Source: Leclercia adecarboxylata
GTDB taxonomy: Bacteria; Pseudomonadota; Gammaproteobacteria; Enterobacterales; Enterobacteriaceae
Assembly: GCF_006171285.1 (NCBI RefSeq)
Contig: NZ_CP040889.1
Location: forward strand, 3,596,001 to 3,660,000
Direction: 5' to 3'
Length of the DNA: 64,000 nt
Position 1 is the first letter of the stretch. The number at the start of each line of letters is the position of its first letter. This document shows positions 16,567 to 26,273 of the stretch, in pieces. The translations under genes and the position numbers were made by a program. The notes beneath the pieces were generated by a model. The model did not search any database, was not told where the DNA came from, and saw only the letters and a list, made by a program, of their open reading frames with translations.

Positions 16567-17175
16567 TTAGTCACGTATCCAGCCTTTACGGATAGGCAGG
16601 GCAAAGCAGAACCGGTACAGCTGCGAAAGACGTTGATAGATAACGTCACCGCACAGATTCCACAGGATCTGCGCGCTCAGGCAGCCCAGCATGCCGACCA
16701 TCAGTCCGCCCAGCATGTCCATCGGCCAGTGCACGCCCAGGTAGACGCGGGACCAGGCGATGGTGCAGGCCACTATCATCAGGACGATGCCCGACCAGAC
16801 GCGATGCCAGAACAGGAACGCCAGCGCAAAGGTGAAGATGACGGTGCCGTGATCGCTCGGGAAGGAGTCGTCGGCGGCATGATGCAGGAAGTTATAGCCG
16901 ACACGATCGACAAACGGGCGGGCATGCGGGAACATATGCCCCAGCAGCCAGGACGCCGCCAGGCTAATCAGCAGCGCCATGGCGATCTTAATCACCAGCT
17001 GGCGCTGGGCACTTACCTGCTTGCGCGGCCCCCACAGCCAGAGGATCGCAATCAGCGCCGGAACGATGCTAATCATATCTTTCGCCACAAAGGTGGCGAG
17101 TTTGATGCTCCACTCCGGTGAAGCAGGTGTGGCGTTGATCAGTTCAAACAGTCCGTAGTTCAGATTTTCTAACAT
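16567..17175 (-). CDS. ybjG: Undecaprenyl-diphosphate phosphatase YbjG
   Basis: A 202-residue PAP2-superfamily membrane enzyme. The three phosphatase motifs are readable: a K-x6-RP-type element ending HARPF, PSDHG, and SRVYLGVHWPMD (SR-x5-H-x3-D). Several membrane segments surround them, with the active site on the periplasmic side. It removes a phosphate from undecaprenyl diphosphate so the lipid carrier can be reused; in E. coli its overexpression gives bacitracin resistance. The start at 17175 (MLENLNYG) matches the E. coli start and has GAGG just upstream. It lies 7 bases after a second PAP2 gene, so the two are co-transcribed. Confidence 0.93.
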   Translation of the reverse strand: MLENLNYGLFELINATPASPEWSIKLATFVAKDMISIVPALIAILWLWGPRKQVSAQRQLVIKIAMALLISLAASWLLGHMFPHARPFVDRVGYNFLHHAADDSFPSDHGTVIFTFALAFLFWHRVWSGIVLMIVACTIAWSRVYLGVHWPMDMLGGLMVGMLGCLSAQILWNLCGDVIYQRLSQLYRFCFALPIRKGWIRD

Positions 17176-17182
17176 ACCCTCG

Positions 17183-17911
17183 TCACTCTTTTGCAAACCA
17201 GGCGGAAACAAGGCCGTAAGCCACCACCTGTGAAAACCACACCCACCAACCTGCCCACAGGTTATGGGAGAAGAAATGTGCCCCGCGCATCACCTGGCCA
17301 TAGCCCATGACCAGCCCGAGCACAATACCCGCTACCACCATTCCCCAGGCCAGGCGCGGACGCTCGCGCCAGAAGGCGAAGAACAGTCCCATCACCATAA
17401 AGCCGCTTGAGGCGTGTCCGCCCGGGAAACAGCGGCCAGGGCCACTGCCGGCGGGGGCGGTATCAAACAGGGGATACGACAGCGCTTTGCCGCCGTACTC
17501 AACCAGATCCCAGGGGCAGCTGTGATGGCTGATGGCTTTCATTACGCCAACCACCGCCGTGCCCAGCCCCATTAACAGAGCCCCGGTTACCAGCCTGGCG
17601 TTGCGTCGGTACGCGCCGTAAAGCAGCGTTCCGGCGGCCAGGGCAATGGTCAGGTATTTCGCCAGTCGATGATTGAGCAGATCCAGCAGCGCGTTCTGCT
17701 GCAGCGGAAAGTGCTGAGTCGCCGCGTCAAACCAGTAGCCCGTCAGCATCCGGTCAAGGGTCTCATCCCGTGAAAGCCACGTGAAAACCCCGGCCAGAAC
17801 CAGCAGCGCAATAAGCTGATAACCATAAAAACGTACCGGCAAGCGGTAAAGGGGTTTTGTCTTAGAACTCTTTAACTTAGACAATTCTGAAGCGGAGGAA
17901 ATCTGTGTCAT
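17183..17911 (-). CDS. PAP2 family membrane phosphatase
   Basis: A 242-residue protein with about six membrane segments after a short basic cytosolic N-terminus. The second PAP2 motif appears as FPGGHASSG (PSGH-like). The third is RGAHFFSHNLWAG, with the active-site His but Trp where the classical motif has Asp; this variant is seen in some lipid phosphatases acting on envelope lipids. Substrate is unknown; lipid A or undecaprenyl phosphate derivatives are plausible. Start: an ATG at 17944 would overlap the likely -10 of the PmrA-type promoter, so 17911 (MTQISSASEL) is preferred. This gene is not in the K-12 neighbourhood, which instead has ybjG alone. Confidence 0.85.
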   Translation of the reverse strand: MTQISSASELSKLKSSKTKPLYRLPVRFYGYQLIALLVLAGVFTWLSRDETLDRMLTGYWFDAATQHFPLQQNALLDLLNHRLAKYLTIALAAGTLLYGAYRRNARLVTGALLMGLGTAVVGVMKAISHHSCPWDLVEYGGKALSYPLFDTAPAGSGPGRCFPGGHASSGFMVMGLFFAFWRERPRLAWGMVVAGIVLGLVMGYGQVMRGAHFFSHNLWAGWWVWFSQVVAYGLVSAWFAKE

Positions 17912-17955
17912 AATTAAGGTCAATGACTGGAAAAGCCCAAGCATACGGATGCCAA

Positions 17956-17972
17956 CTTAAGGAAACCTTAAA
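17956..17972 (-). promoter_or_regulatory. PmrA (BasR) box
   Basis: On the minus strand TTTAAG, five bases (GTTTC), then CTTAAG: a full match to the YTTAAG-N5-YTTAAG PmrA box. A TATGCT -10 follows about 10 bases on. It drives the PAP2-ybjG pair; ybjG is known to be PmrA/BasR-controlled in Salmonella and E. coli. Confidence 0.75.
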
Positions 17973-18078
17973 CGACGGCGATTTGTGCCTTATTTCTGAA
18001 CTGCCGCGTGAATCTGCTATCTCTGGCGCGGCCATTTCATTACACTCTGCGCGATTTTTTATCGGATATTGAGACTCC

Positions 18079-19314
18079 ATGTTAAACCGTTCTTCTTCTG
18101 GCACTCGCCTGGGGCGTCAGGCGTTGCTGTTCCCCCTGTGCCTGGTGCTTTACGAATTCTCCACCTATATCGGCAACGATATGATCCAGCCCGGCATGCT
18201 GGCGGTGGTGGAGCAGTACAACGCCGGGATCGAGTGGGTTCCCACCTCCATGACCGCCTATCTGGCGGGGGGAATGTTTTTACAGTGGCTGCTCGGGCCG
18301 CTGTCGGATCGTATTGGCCGTCGTCCGGTGATGCTCACCGGGGTGGCGTGGTTTATCGTCACCTGCCTGGCGACCCTGCTGGCGCAAACCATCGAGCAGT
18401 TTATGGTGCTGCGTTTTTTACAGGGGGTCAGCCTGTGCTTTATCGGCGCGGTCGGGTATGCCGCCATCCAGGAGTCGTTTGAAGAGGCGGTGTGCATCAA
18501 AATCACCGCCCTGATGGCTAACGTGGCGCTGATTGCGCCCCTGCTGGGCCCGCTGGTGGGGGCGGCCTGGGTCCACGTTGCGCCGTGGGAAGGGATGTTT
18601 GTGCTGTTTGCGGCGCTGGCGGCGATCTCTTTTTACGGCCTGCACCGGGCGATGCCGGAAACCGCCACCCGTATCGGCGAGAAGCTCTCATTGCAGGAGC
18701 TGGGGCGCGACTATAAAGAAGTGCTGAAAAATGTCCGCTTCGTGGCGGGAGCGCTGGCCATTGGCTTTGTCTGCCTGCCGCTGCTGGCGTGGATCGCCCA
18801 GTCGCCGGTGATCATCATCAGCGGTGAAAATCTCAGCAGCTACGAGTATGGCCTGCTGCAGGTGCCGATTTTTGGCGCGCTGATTGTGGGTAACGTCGTG
18901 CTGGCCCGCCTGACCTCGCGTCGTACCGTGCGCTCGCTGATCATTATGGGCGGCTGGCCGATTGTCATTGGTCTGGTGGTGGCAGCGGTAGCGACGGTGG
19001 TGTCATCCCATGCCTATCTGTGGATGACCGCCGGGTTGAGCATTTACGCGTTTGGTATTGGACTGGCGAATGCCGGACTGGTGCGCCTGACGCTGTTTGC
19101 CAGCGAGGTAAGTAAAGGTACGGTATCGGCGGCGATGGGCATGTTGCAGATGCTGATCTTCACTGTGGGTATCGAAGTGAGCAAACACGCCTTCAGCAGC
19201 GGCGGCAACGGGTTGTTCAGCCTGTTCAACCTGGCAAACGGCCTGCTGTGGCTGGCGCTGATGTTTGTGTTCCTGAAAGATAAGCGGGTGGGGAGTTCGT
19301 TACAGCCGGAGTAA
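18079..19314 (+). CDS. mdfA: Multidrug/chloramphenicol efflux MFS transporter MdfA
   Basis: A 411-residue, 12-segment drug/proton antiporter. The functionally key membrane acids are at the E. coli positions, Glu26 and Asp34, in TM1 ([10 protein letters not shown]). Motif A between TM2 and TM3 is present as [13 protein letters not shown] and the antiporter motif C region as [13 protein letters not shown]. It exports chloramphenicol, quaternary ammonium compounds and other cationic or neutral drugs. Monocistronic, divergent from the PAP2-ybjG operon; K-12 ybjH, which lies downstream of mdfA there, is absent and a BIME is found instead. Confidence 0.96.
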   Translation: MLNRSSSGTRLGRQALLFPLCLVLYEFSTYIGNDMIQPGMLAVVEQYNAGIEWVPTSMTAYLAGGMFLQWLLGPLSDRIGRRPVMLTGVAWFIVTCLATLLAQTIEQFMVLRFLQGVSLCFIGAVGYAAIQESFEEAVCIKITALMANVALIAPLLGPLVGAAWVHVAPWEGMFVLFAALAAISFYGLHRAMPETATRIGEKLSLQELGRDYKEVLKNVRFVAGALAIGFVCLPLLAWIAQSPVIIISGENLSSYEYGLLQVPIFGALIVGNVVLARLTSRRTVRSLIIMGGWPIVIGLVVAAVATVVSSHAYLWMTAGLSIYAFGIGLANAGLVRLTLFASEVSKGTVSAAMGMLQMLIFTVGIEVSKHAFSSGGNGLFSLFNLANGLLWLALMFVFLKDKRVGSSLQPE

Positions 19315-19322
19315 GCATTCAA

Positions 19323-19420
19323 GCCGGGTGGCGGCTTCGCCTTACCCGGCCTACAAAAACGGGCGTCGTGTTAACAAACGGCCCGATATCGTAGGCCCGT
19401 GCAAGCAACGCGCCGCCGGG
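19323..19420. repeat. BIME: paired REP units
   Basis: A GCCGGGTGGCGGC...CCTTACCCGGCC unit (19323-19351) and an inverted GGCCCGTGC...GCGCCGCCGGGC unit (19393-19420), separated by about 40 bases holding a CGGGC/GCCCG hairpin. It lies between mdfA and ybjI. Confidence 0.85.
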
Positions 19421-19431
19421 CATTACCCTGC

Positions 19432-20244
19432 TTAGTTGAACGGTGCTTCCCGGCTCAACACGCGGTCGATAACCTCCAGCACCCCTTCTTCATTATTGTG
19501 CGGCGCTTCATAGCGGGCGACCGCTTTGATGTGATCCCGGGCGTTGGCCATGGCAAAGCTGAATCCGGCCTGGCTCAGCATCTCCACGTCGTTACCGCTG
19601 TCGCCAAAGGCGACCACTTCGCTGTCGTCAATGCCCCACAATTCCTGGAGCAGGCGCAGGCCGTTGGCCTTGTGGATCCCCGGCAGGATCAGGTCGATGT
19701 TGCCGTGCCCGGTGGTGACCGGCACCATAATATCGCTCAGTTGCTGGTGGATCATCGCCTGGATGCGCGGTATCTCTTCATCCGGCAGATTCAGCCCGAA
19801 TTTAAAGAAGATGTCGTTGAAATTGTCGAAGTTATCCACCTTTTCCAGACGATGATAATATTTCGCAGCAATATCGTGAAAATCTTCGCCATAGTGCTTG
19901 AGGGTATAGGCGCTGCCTTTGCCACAGGCGATCACTTCCACTTCTGGAATGGAGCAGAGAAACTCCGCCACGGTGGCGAACTGGGCCTGGGTCAGCTCGC
20001 CGTTATAGACGTCTTCACCGGCATTCACCACCCAGCCGCCGTTTTCGGCGACAAAGGCGATCTCATCGGCTATCTCCGGGAAAAAGGAGATCAGCTGGTA
20101 ATACTGGTTGCCGCTGGCGACCACAAACCGAATGCCCCGTTCCTTCATCTGCGCATACTGGCGCAGGAAGCGAGCGCGATTGTACTCCTTCGCATCGTTC
20201 AGGAAGGTGCCATCCATATCAACCGCAATCATTTTAACGCTCAT
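19432..20244 (-). CDS. ybjI: HAD-type sugar phosphatase YbjI (flavin mononucleotide phosphatase)
   Basis: A 270-residue Cof-type HAD hydrolase. Motif I is [12 protein letters not shown] with the nucleophilic Asp, motif II is VVASGNQ, and motif III/IV is [16 protein letters not shown]2-type cap domain lies between about residues 85 and 190. E. coli YbjI dephosphorylates FMN, erythrose-4-phosphate and related phosphates in the cytosol. The start at 20244 ([12 protein letters not shown]) matches E. coli and overlaps the 3' end of ybjJ by 11 bases, so the two genes form an operon. Confidence 0.92.
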   Translation of the reverse strand: MSVKMIAVDMDGTFLNDAKEYNRARFLRQYAQMKERGIRFVVASGNQYYQLISFFPEIADEIAFVAENGGWVVNAGEDVYNGELTQAQFATVAEFLCSIPEVEVIACGKGSAYTLKHYGEDFHDIAAKYYHRLEKVDNFDNFNDIFFKFGLNLPDEEIPRIQAMIHQQLSDIMVPVTTGHGNIDLILPGIHKANGLRLLQELWGIDDSEVVAFGDSGNDVEMLSQAGFSFAMANARDHIKAVARYEAPHNNEEGVLEVIDRVLSREAPFN

Positions 20245-21451
20245 ATCCATTCTCCATGACAGATCCAGCCTGTGCGGCCGGTTTGGCGACCGCCCGGGCA
20301 ACCAGGGCGGCAATCATCACTAATCCCAGTACCACCATCATGGCGCTGCGTAAGCCATAATGTTCGCCGAGGAAGCCCAGCAGCGGCGGGCCCACCAGGA
20401 AGGCGAGATAGCCGGTGGTGGCAACCACGCTGACGCGGGTCGGCGCATCCGGGCCGGTATCGCTGGCCGCCGAGATGGTGAGCGGGAAGCCGAGCGAAGC
20501 GCCAAGTCCCCACAGAATCACCGACACGCCGGCAATCCAGTCGACATCGACAAAAATAATCAGCGCAATGCCCAGCCCGCCGAGCAGGGCGCTGGCGCGA
20601 ACCACCGTTACGCGGCTGTAGCGGTCAATAAACCAGCCGCCGGTAAAGCGCCCGACGGTCATGCCGAGGGTAAACCCGGCGTAAATCAGCGAGCCGGAGG
20701 TGGGGCTGAATCCGTGACCGTCCACCATCAGCAGCGGCAGCCAGTCGTTGGCAGACCCTTCGGCAAAGGCCATCGCCAGCACCACCACACCAATCAGCAT
20801 CAGCTGCATATCGCGATAGAACGGCAATCCCTTCTCACCGGTTTTGCTCTCGCCCGCCTGGTTTTTGCCGTTGCCGTCCGGGATCGCGGTGATACCCAGA
20901 AGAACCGGGGCGATACAGACCAACGCCGCCAGCAGAATGTGCAGATTCGCGGCGATGCCGGAGGCGGTCAGAGCCATGCCGACACCCGCGCCTGCCAGCG
21001 TGCCGAGGCTGTAAAAGCCGTGCATCATCGGCAGCACGGTTTTGTTCATCTCGCGCTCGATGGTGGCGCCTTCCACGTTGATGGCCACTTCGGCGGCACC
21101 AAAGCTGCCGCCAAAGACGGTCAGCCCCAGGGCAAACGCCAGCGGGGAGGCGAACCACAGCGCAACGCTGAGCATAATCATACCCACAATCGCGCAGCAC
21201 ATGGTGGTGCGGATCACTTTCCGCGTGCCGAAGCGCTTAACCAGCCAGGCGGAGCAGAGAATGCCGCTCATGGAGCCAATCGACAGGCCAAACAACACGA
21301 TGCCCATCTCCGCCGTTGAGACCGACAAAATGTCGCGGATAGCGGGGGTGCGGGTGGCCCAGGAGGCCATTAACAGGCCGGGAATAAAGAAGAACATAAA
21401 CAGCGCCCACAGGCGGCGTTGCAGAATTTTGCGCGATGAGATGACGGTCAT
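20234..21451 (-). CDS. ybjJ: MFS transporter YbjJ
   Basis: A 405-residue member of the MFS with about 12 membrane segments, matching E. coli YbjJ in place and length. The cytosolic loop 2-3 holds [10 protein letters not shown] in place of the canonical GxxxDRxGRR motif. Substrate is unknown; the family resembles fucose/glucose-type carriers and uncharacterised exporters. It is first in an operon with ybjI, divergent from rcdA, with the operator-like palindrome at 21500 between them. Confidence 0.9.
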   Translation of the reverse strand: MTVISSRKILQRRLWALFMFFFIPGLLMASWATRTPAIRDILSVSTAEMGIVLFGLSIGSMSGILCSAWLVKRFGTRKVIRTTMCCAIVGMIMLSVALWFASPLAFALGLTVFGGSFGAAEVAINVEGATIEREMNKTVLPMMHGFYSLGTLAGAGVGMALTASGIAANLHILLAALVCIAPVLLGITAIPDGNGKNQAGESKTGEKGLPFYRDMQLMLIGVVVLAMAFAEGSANDWLPLLMVDGHGFSPTSGSLIYAGFTLGMTVGRFTGGWFIDRYSRVTVVRASALLGGLGIALIIFVDVDWIAGVSVILWGLGASLGFPLTISAASDTGPDAPTRVSVVATTGYLAFLVGPPLLGFLGEHYGLRSAMMVVLGLVMIAALVARAVAKPAAQAGSVMENGYER

Positions 21452-21499
21452 GATTTCTGTACCAGAGGGACAACACAGGAGACAACACTAGCAAGGTTG

Positions 21500-21513
21500 T
21501 GTACATTTGTACA
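21500..21513. promoter_or_regulatory. TGTACA-TT-TGTACA operator in the ybjJ-rcdA intergenic region
   Basis: TGTACATTTGTACA contains two TGTACA palindromes two bases apart, midway between the divergent ybjJ and rcdA starts. It is well placed for control of both by the TetR-type RcdA. Assignment to RcdA is inferred from position only. Confidence 0.5.
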
Positions 21514-21532
21514 TAAATTCGCTGAGGTAAAT

Positions 21533-22084
21533 ATGAACAGACGACCTAACGATCCGCAACGGCGGGAAAGGATCCTGCAGGCCACCCTGGACACCATTGC
21601 CGAACACGGCCTGAACGCCGTCACCCATCGCAAAATCGCCAGCTGCGCCGGAGTGCCGCTGGGGTCGATGACCTACTATTTTGCCGGCATGGACGCGCTG
21701 CTCGAGGAGGCCTTCACCTGGTTTACGCAGCAGATGTCGGTGCAGTACCGCGAGTTTTTTGCCGGTGTAACGGGCCCGGAAATGGCCTGTGATTCCATCA
21801 CCACCCTGATCTACAGCTCTGAAGTCACCACGCCGCACAATATGGAGCTGATGTACCAGCTGTACGCCTTTATGAACCGCAGCCCGTCGTTAAAAACCGT
21901 GATGCAGGACTGGATGAAAACCAGCCAGACCGTGCTGGAGCAGTGGTTTGATCCGGTCACCGCCCGCGCGCTGGATGCCTTTATCGAAGGGATGACGCTG
22001 CACTTTGTTACCGACCGACAGCCATTATCGCGGGAAGAGCTCAGGGCAATGGTGGGAAGGATTGCAGGGGAGAGTGCAGTCTGA
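21533..22084 (+). CDS. rcdA: TetR family regulator RcdA (YbjK)
   Basis: A 183-residue TetR-type regulator (E. coli 178). The N-terminal HTH is at about residues 10-55 ([16 protein letters not shown] then [20 protein letters not shown]), and the rest is the helical ligand-binding domain. In E. coli RcdA regulates csgD and therefore curli and biofilm formation. The start at 21533 ([12 protein letters not shown]) follows GAGG. It ends the conserved ybjI-ybjJ-rcdA block; the insertion carrying the carotenoid genes begins just after. Confidence 0.92.
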   Translation: MNRRPNDPQRRERILQATLDTIAEHGLNAVTHRKIASCAGVPLGSMTYYFAGMDALLEEAFTWFTQQMSVQYREFFAGVTGPEMACDSITTLIYSSEVTTPHNMELMYQLYAFMNRSPSLKTVMQDWMKTSQTVLEQWFDPVTARALDAFIEGMTLHFVTDRQPLSREELRAMVGRIAGESAV

Positions 22085-22127
22085 AAGCGCCGTCATGTAC
22101 CCTGCCAGGGTACATGACGGGCCTGAT

Positions 22128-23165
22128 TTATTTAATGAGGAACGGACCGCGGATAATGTCCGACAGCCATACGCCAATTTTATGCGCGACGTAGATGCAG
22201 ATGCAGGTATAAATAACAGCCGCCAGCGGGTTTGGAATAGTAAATTGCAGTCCCAGTAAGCCGATGAATAAAGGAATCAGCGATTTAACGATATATTCGA
22301 GGCCGCAAATGTTTAACGTATTTTTCCCGACGTTAATAACATACTTTGATTCACAAATCGCTTTTGCAACAAACACGCAGGTCAGTATTAAACACAGCGT
22401 TGTGAAGATGTTATTAAACATGCCAACAGCCGCATAACCTGCAAGCGAGGGCTGAATTTTCTGTAAAACAGCTAAGAGCAGTGAACCTGAATTGAACAAT
22501 TGATACGCAGTGATCAACCCCAAAACGGCAAATAAGACCGCACCGGGAACGGATTTGGAAAATGCCTTACTGTTCTGCAGCGTGCTGAACAAGCATCTCC
22601 CGGCGGCAAGTGACCACCAGTACGCTAACGCGGAGTCAACGTTAAAAATCCATTTGGGATCAACCAAAGGGTTATGCCCTAATACAGTTTGTGATAACAC
22701 ATAGGCAATCAACGACAGGATGAGCAGCACGACAGGGTTTGTCGTGATTCTCGAAAAGATAAAGTCGATGATAAAAATAGTGAACAGACAATTAATAAAC
22801 CAAAGGCTGCCGACCGCAGGCGCGTTTCGGATGCCAAAGATAATCTCAATGACGCTTCCTTTTAATCCTTCAATACCACTGCCCGATCCCAACCCGGTTA
22901 TCAGCAATGTCATAAAGGCAAAAGCAAAGTAGGGCAGGAGCAGTCGCCTGGCTTTATTGATCGTAAACTGGACGAAATTTGATTTCGCTTTATGGGCTGC
23001 AAAGAATCCGGCCGCGAAGAAAAACAGTGGCACATGAAAACTAAAGACAAAAGGATAAAGTTTTCCTGCGTAAGTCCCTAAATGCCCTAAATATATTGCC
23101 GATATCCCTAAGAACTTCATGGCATCTACCCAGTCATATCTGGGTTTAATAGTAGACAAATTCAT
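22128..23165 (-). CDS. Acyltransferase 3 family membrane protein
   Basis: A 345-residue integral membrane protein with about ten hydrophobic segments and the acyltransferase-3 entry RYDWVDAMKFLGISAIYLGH, including the His that is usually catalytic, and an FHVPLFFFAAGFF segment in TM2. The family moves acetyl or succinyl groups onto surface glycans such as O-antigen or onto other envelope polymers. It stands alone, with lower GC than the flanking backbone, at the left edge of the segment missing from K-12. The specific acceptor cannot be inferred. Confidence 0.85.
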   Translation of the reverse strand: MNLSTIKPRYDWVDAMKFLGISAIYLGHLGTYAGKLYPFVFSFHVPLFFFAAGFFAAHKAKSNFVQFTINKARRLLLPYFAFAFMTLLITGLGSGSGIEGLKGSVIEIIFGIRNAPAVGSLWFINCLFTIFIIDFIFSRITTNPVVLLILSLIAYVLSQTVLGHNPLVDPKWIFNVDSALAYWWSLAAGRCLFSTLQNSKAFSKSVPGAVLFAVLGLITAYQLFNSGSLLLAVLQKIQPSLAGYAAVGMFNNIFTTLCLILTCVFVAKAICESKYVINVGKNTLNICGLEYIVKSLIPLFIGLLGLQFTIPNPLAAVIYTCICIYVAHKIGVWLSDIIRGPFLIK

Positions 23166-23334
23166 TTATCAGCCTTGAATAAAAACAGTATCGTGAATGG
23201 CAGGATTTATATGAAACTTATAAGTTAACTGCATCGCAAGTCTATCATTCATCCTGAATACCGGGAATGGAAAAGTTCTTTCACTATCTGCAGTTGAAAT
23301 CAATTTAACAGCGGGGCTATCCCCGCCCTGAGTC

Positions 23335-25011
23335 CTACTCATGGCGCGAACTATAGCCAAAATCAAACCCCAGCAGCACGTTTTCTCGCAGGAACTGGTT
23401 AATCGGATAACTGTAGCTTTGCCCGATGCTGACGGCATGAACAACGCGCAGCACCGTCCCGCCGCTCAGGGGCAGGGGTTCATCAGTAATCGAGATCCTG
23501 GCTCCTGCTAATCCGTCCTTTAAGTTCTGATAGGCCTGTGATTCGGTGATGTCGTTATTAATGACGCTGAACGTCACCAGCAGGGCTGCAATCAGCCCCA
23601 CCGGGAACAGCAGCGGGTGATGATTCATAAAGAACAGGGTACGCGAGGTGCGGCGGGTCAACATCGCCGCCGTCAGGGGGACCAGCAGCAAATAGAGCAG
23701 CTTAGCCAGATGGGTGAGGGCACCCACCAGAGAGAAGATCAGCGCAACCGGCGGCACAATTACGGCACGCGCCGCATCTTCCCCCAGCTTTTCATTGACG
23801 CCGCCCGGACTATAGCTTGTTGCCGCCGCGCGTAGCTCAGGGAGCTGTTGCCTTACTGCCTCGTCAAGATGCGGGGCGTGCAACTCTAAGGCAAAACTTT
23901 TTAGCTTGTCGGTAAGCGGATACTCTTCACGCACTCGCGTACCGGCCGGGAGCAGCAGCTTCTGGCGTAATTCTTTCTGCACCACCTCCTGGCGGAAAAA
24001 GACGGCCCAGTCGAGTCGTTTAGGCAGGGTGACGCCTTTATAGACCACGGTCCGCTGGGCGAGATATTTCTGTCTTGCGGCTTTCGCCACGGCAGCGTTA
24101 AAACCGGCGCGGTCGGACGGCGTCCAGTCACCGGTGACGGGCACGCCCTGTCCGCGAACATGGTTGCGCACGCTGGCGTAGTAACGGCGTGGCACGTTCC
24201 AGGTTTTCAGGCGTTTCGCCTCGAGCGAGCGCTCGTAGCGTTGCCAGGCTCTGGACTGCTCCTGGCGCACCGTTTCGCTGATATCCATCTCATCGTTGTA
24301 ATAGGCAGTGAACTGCTTGTACACCTCTTCACGCGCCTGCTGCCAGGCTTTGTAATAGCCGAGGACGCCGCCCTCCCGGGCGCTGATGTTGTCGCGCAAG
24401 TTCTGCTCCATACCGCTTTCCAGCAAATTACGGTAGCGGTCGGAGGCGCTCAGCAGGATCGGCAGCGTTGCCAGAAATGCCTTTCCTGAAGGGCTGGTCC
24501 AGGTTTGCACCTGGCTGCCGTTGCTCTCCAGCGGGATGCCCTGCAGCGTCTGCTGTCCTTCAATCAACGCATGCTGGTAAAGCTGCGCCAGGAGCGACAT
24601 CTGACGAAACTCCCCGGTGCTTTTTGAAACCTGGCGTTCAATCACCCACTCCACGGCATGCCAGGTGACGGTACCGGTCACCAGGCAGATCAGCAGCACC
24701 GCGCCAATACTCGCTTTCGCGCTCGGCAAGCGGCCTTTTTTCTTCAGCCGGACAATGGCCATGAGCGAGAACTGTAACACCAGCAGCGCTGCGGCGATGG
24801 CGGTTAATGTCCGTCCGTAGCGTTCCATATTGTGAACTTCTTCAGCGGTCGACACGCTGCCAACCAGGTCCAGCAGGCGGGAGTTGAACGCCAGTTCACA
24901 GATGAGATAGGTGAGGGTAATGCCCGTCACCAGCCAGTTTTGCCAGGAGGGGAGGGCCGAACGCTTGATCCGGTCCTGCGGCCAGGTTTTTTGCTGCACC
25001 TGCTCAGTCAT
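23335..25011 (-). CDS. Multi-pass membrane protein of unknown function (558 residues)
   Basis: Not recognised. Three membrane segments lie near the N-terminus (about residues 26-48, 68-90 and 102-122), then a long soluble, charged and mostly helical region (about 125-415), then two or three more membrane segments (about 420-455 and 470-490) and a short C-terminal domain of about 65 residues. The soluble part is rich in Arg, Lys and Glu with QQAREEV/EQSRAWQRYERSLEAKR stretches that suggest coiled coil. No catalytic motif stands out. Its start overlaps the stop of the upstream lipoprotein gene by four bases (ATGA), so they are translated together and probably act together in the envelope. Confidence 0.7.
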   Translation of the reverse strand: MTEQVQQKTWPQDRIKRSALPSWQNWLVTGITLTYLICELAFNSRLLDLVGSVSTAEEVHNMERYGRTLTAIAAALLVLQFSLMAIVRLKKKGRLPSAKASIGAVLLICLVTGTVTWHAVEWVIERQVSKSTGEFRQMSLLAQLYQHALIEGQQTLQGIPLESNGSQVQTWTSPSGKAFLATLPILLSASDRYRNLLESGMEQNLRDNISAREGGVLGYYKAWQQAREEVYKQFTAYYNDEMDISETVRQEQSRAWQRYERSLEAKRLKTWNVPRRYYASVRNHVRGQGVPVTGDWTPSDRAGFNAAVAKAARQKYLAQRTVVYKGVTLPKRLDWAVFFRQEVVQKELRQKLLLPAGTRVREEYPLTDKLKSFALELHAPHLDEAVRQQLPELRAAATSYSPGGVNEKLGEDAARAVIVPPVALIFSLVGALTHLAKLLYLLLVPLTAAMLTRRTSRTLFFMNHHPLLFPVGLIAALLVTFSVINNDITESQAYQNLKDGLAGARISITDEPLPLSGGTVLRVVHAVSIGQSYSYPINQFLRENVLLGFDFGYSSRHE

Positions 25012-25742
25012 GACTTAAGCTCCAGGCTGGTCTGGCGGGTTTTGGTCGGGGCATAGATCTCATTTGGCACGGAATTGTCCAGCTCTGGCTGAGCAACTTT
25101 AGGTGGGAGAGGTTCCACCGCTTTTGTCGGCGTGCGCTTTACCGGCTTGGCCACGGGCTGTGCTTTGGCTTTGCGGGTCGTACTGGTCTGCTCGCGGGTG
25201 TTGCTCTGCAGCGTTTTTGCTTTCTGAACCGGCAGGCGACGATGGTAGACCTCGCCATGCTGCCAGTTGAACTGTTCGATACGGTTGTCGGTGGCGAAGT
25301 TCAGCTGCAGTTTGTCGGCGCTGGCGGTGATATCCGGGCCGGTATCGCAAACTCCCGTGAAGGCCCACTCCTGCGAACGGGTATTTTGCAGGTCGACCAG
25401 ACGATACTGCGCCGGGCAGGAGGGCGTCGCCACTTTCACCAGCAGCAGAGTATGCCCTTCGATGTGATACTGATTGACGATCCGCGCCCAGCTCACCCCC
25501 TCCAGCGGGCGCTCAATCATCAGATTGCTCCATTTCAGGCTGTAGCGGCCGTTCAGTTCCCTTAACGCCCCCGTTGAACCATCTGCCAGTGTGAACTGAC
25601 CGACTTCGTTACCCAGTACGCTCGCCAGATCGGTTTTGAAAAGGATTTTGCCGTTTTTGTCGTAACGCATGGAGCAGCCACTTAATGCGATGATGACGGC
25701 CAGTACCAGCAAGCTACGCAGAGGGAGGTTATGGAGTGACAT
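25008..25742 (-). CDS. Lipoprotein of unknown function, partner of the 558-residue membrane protein
   Basis: A 244-residue protein with a lipoprotein signal (hydrophobic stretch then LSGC at about residues 20-23; Ser at +2 suggests outer-membrane sorting). The middle (about 40-170) is beta-rich with two cysteines that could form a disulphide (PSCPAQYR and TGVCDTG). The C-terminal 70 residues are Pro/Lys/Thr-rich low complexity (KAKAQPVAKPVKRTPTKAVE), as in proteins that span the periplasm or touch peptidoglycan. Not recognised as a named family. First gene of a two-gene operon with the membrane protein at 23335. Confidence 0.7.
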   Translation of the reverse strand: MSLHNLPLRSLLVLAVIIALSGCSMRYDKNGKILFKTDLASVLGNEVGQFTLADGSTGALRELNGRYSLKWSNLMIERPLEGVSWARIVNQYHIEGHTLLLVKVATPSCPAQYRLVDLQNTRSQEWAFTGVCDTGPDITASADKLQLNFATDNRIEQFNWQHGEVYHRRLPVQKAKTLQSNTREQTSTTRKAKAQPVAKPVKRTPTKAVEPLPPKVAQPELDNSVPNEIYAPTKTRQTSLELKS

Positions 25743-26197
25743 ACGCATTAAATAATTCCGTTGTGTTCGTTTTTTTATTAAGGGGCAACGCTACCGGTGT
25801 GGCACAGGTATTTTGTCGAAGGTGGTTTCGGCGATCGCTATATAGATTTTCCTTAAGGGAAGATCGGCCAGAAAAACGTATTCTGATGGAGGAAAAACAG
25901 GGTTGTCCGCTGCGCTGGATATTGTACGGCGCTCGTCCATGAGAAAAAACTCAAAAAATTTAACATCTTAAAAGAATGCGTCAATCTCCAATTCTGGTAG
26001 TCACCGGGGATGATTTACGCCGGTTGAAAGCGCTTCGGCGAATATTTGCGCAGCAGAATTTTTATCAGGAAAACTGAGATTTTAGTCAGCGCTATTATTT
26101 TGCGGATGCGTTAGCCTTAACTTTTCCGCCCGCCACCGTTCTTCTTCAAACGAATATGACGCCCTTAATCTCCCCCGCCAGACCGCGTGAGACATAT
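25743..26197. other. AT-rich intergenic stretch with no gene seen
   Basis: Divergent spacer between the lipoprotein operon and the DUF2239 gene. Reading frames here are short, lack ribosome sites and show no recognisable protein. It must hold both promoters. The operator-like palindromes begin at 26198. Confidence 0.5.
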
Positions 26198-26264
26198 TTT
26201 TACCCGGGTAAAATTGACGAGGAGTAAAGCCTGCTCCAGGCTTTATATTTTTACCCGGATAAAA
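26198..26264 (+). promoter_or_regulatory. Twin ACCCGG palindromes flanking a hairpin, upstream of the DUF2239 gene
   Basis: TTTTACCCGGGTAAAA (26198-26213) is a perfect 16-bp palindrome; TTTTACCCGGATAAAA (26249-26264) repeats it with one change, 51 bases on, about five helical turns. Between them TAAAGCCTG and CAGGCTTTA (26225-26245) form a perfect 9-3-9 hairpin followed by TATTTTTA, which looks like an early terminator. The second palindrome ends 9 bases before the start codon. Confidence 0.7.
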
Positions 26265-26273
26265 AGGTAACTC

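Noticed and set aside
23169..23334. Short frame between the acyltransferase and the 558-residue gene
   Set aside because: It overlaps the end of the membrane protein gene in another frame and has no start signal or conserved pattern.
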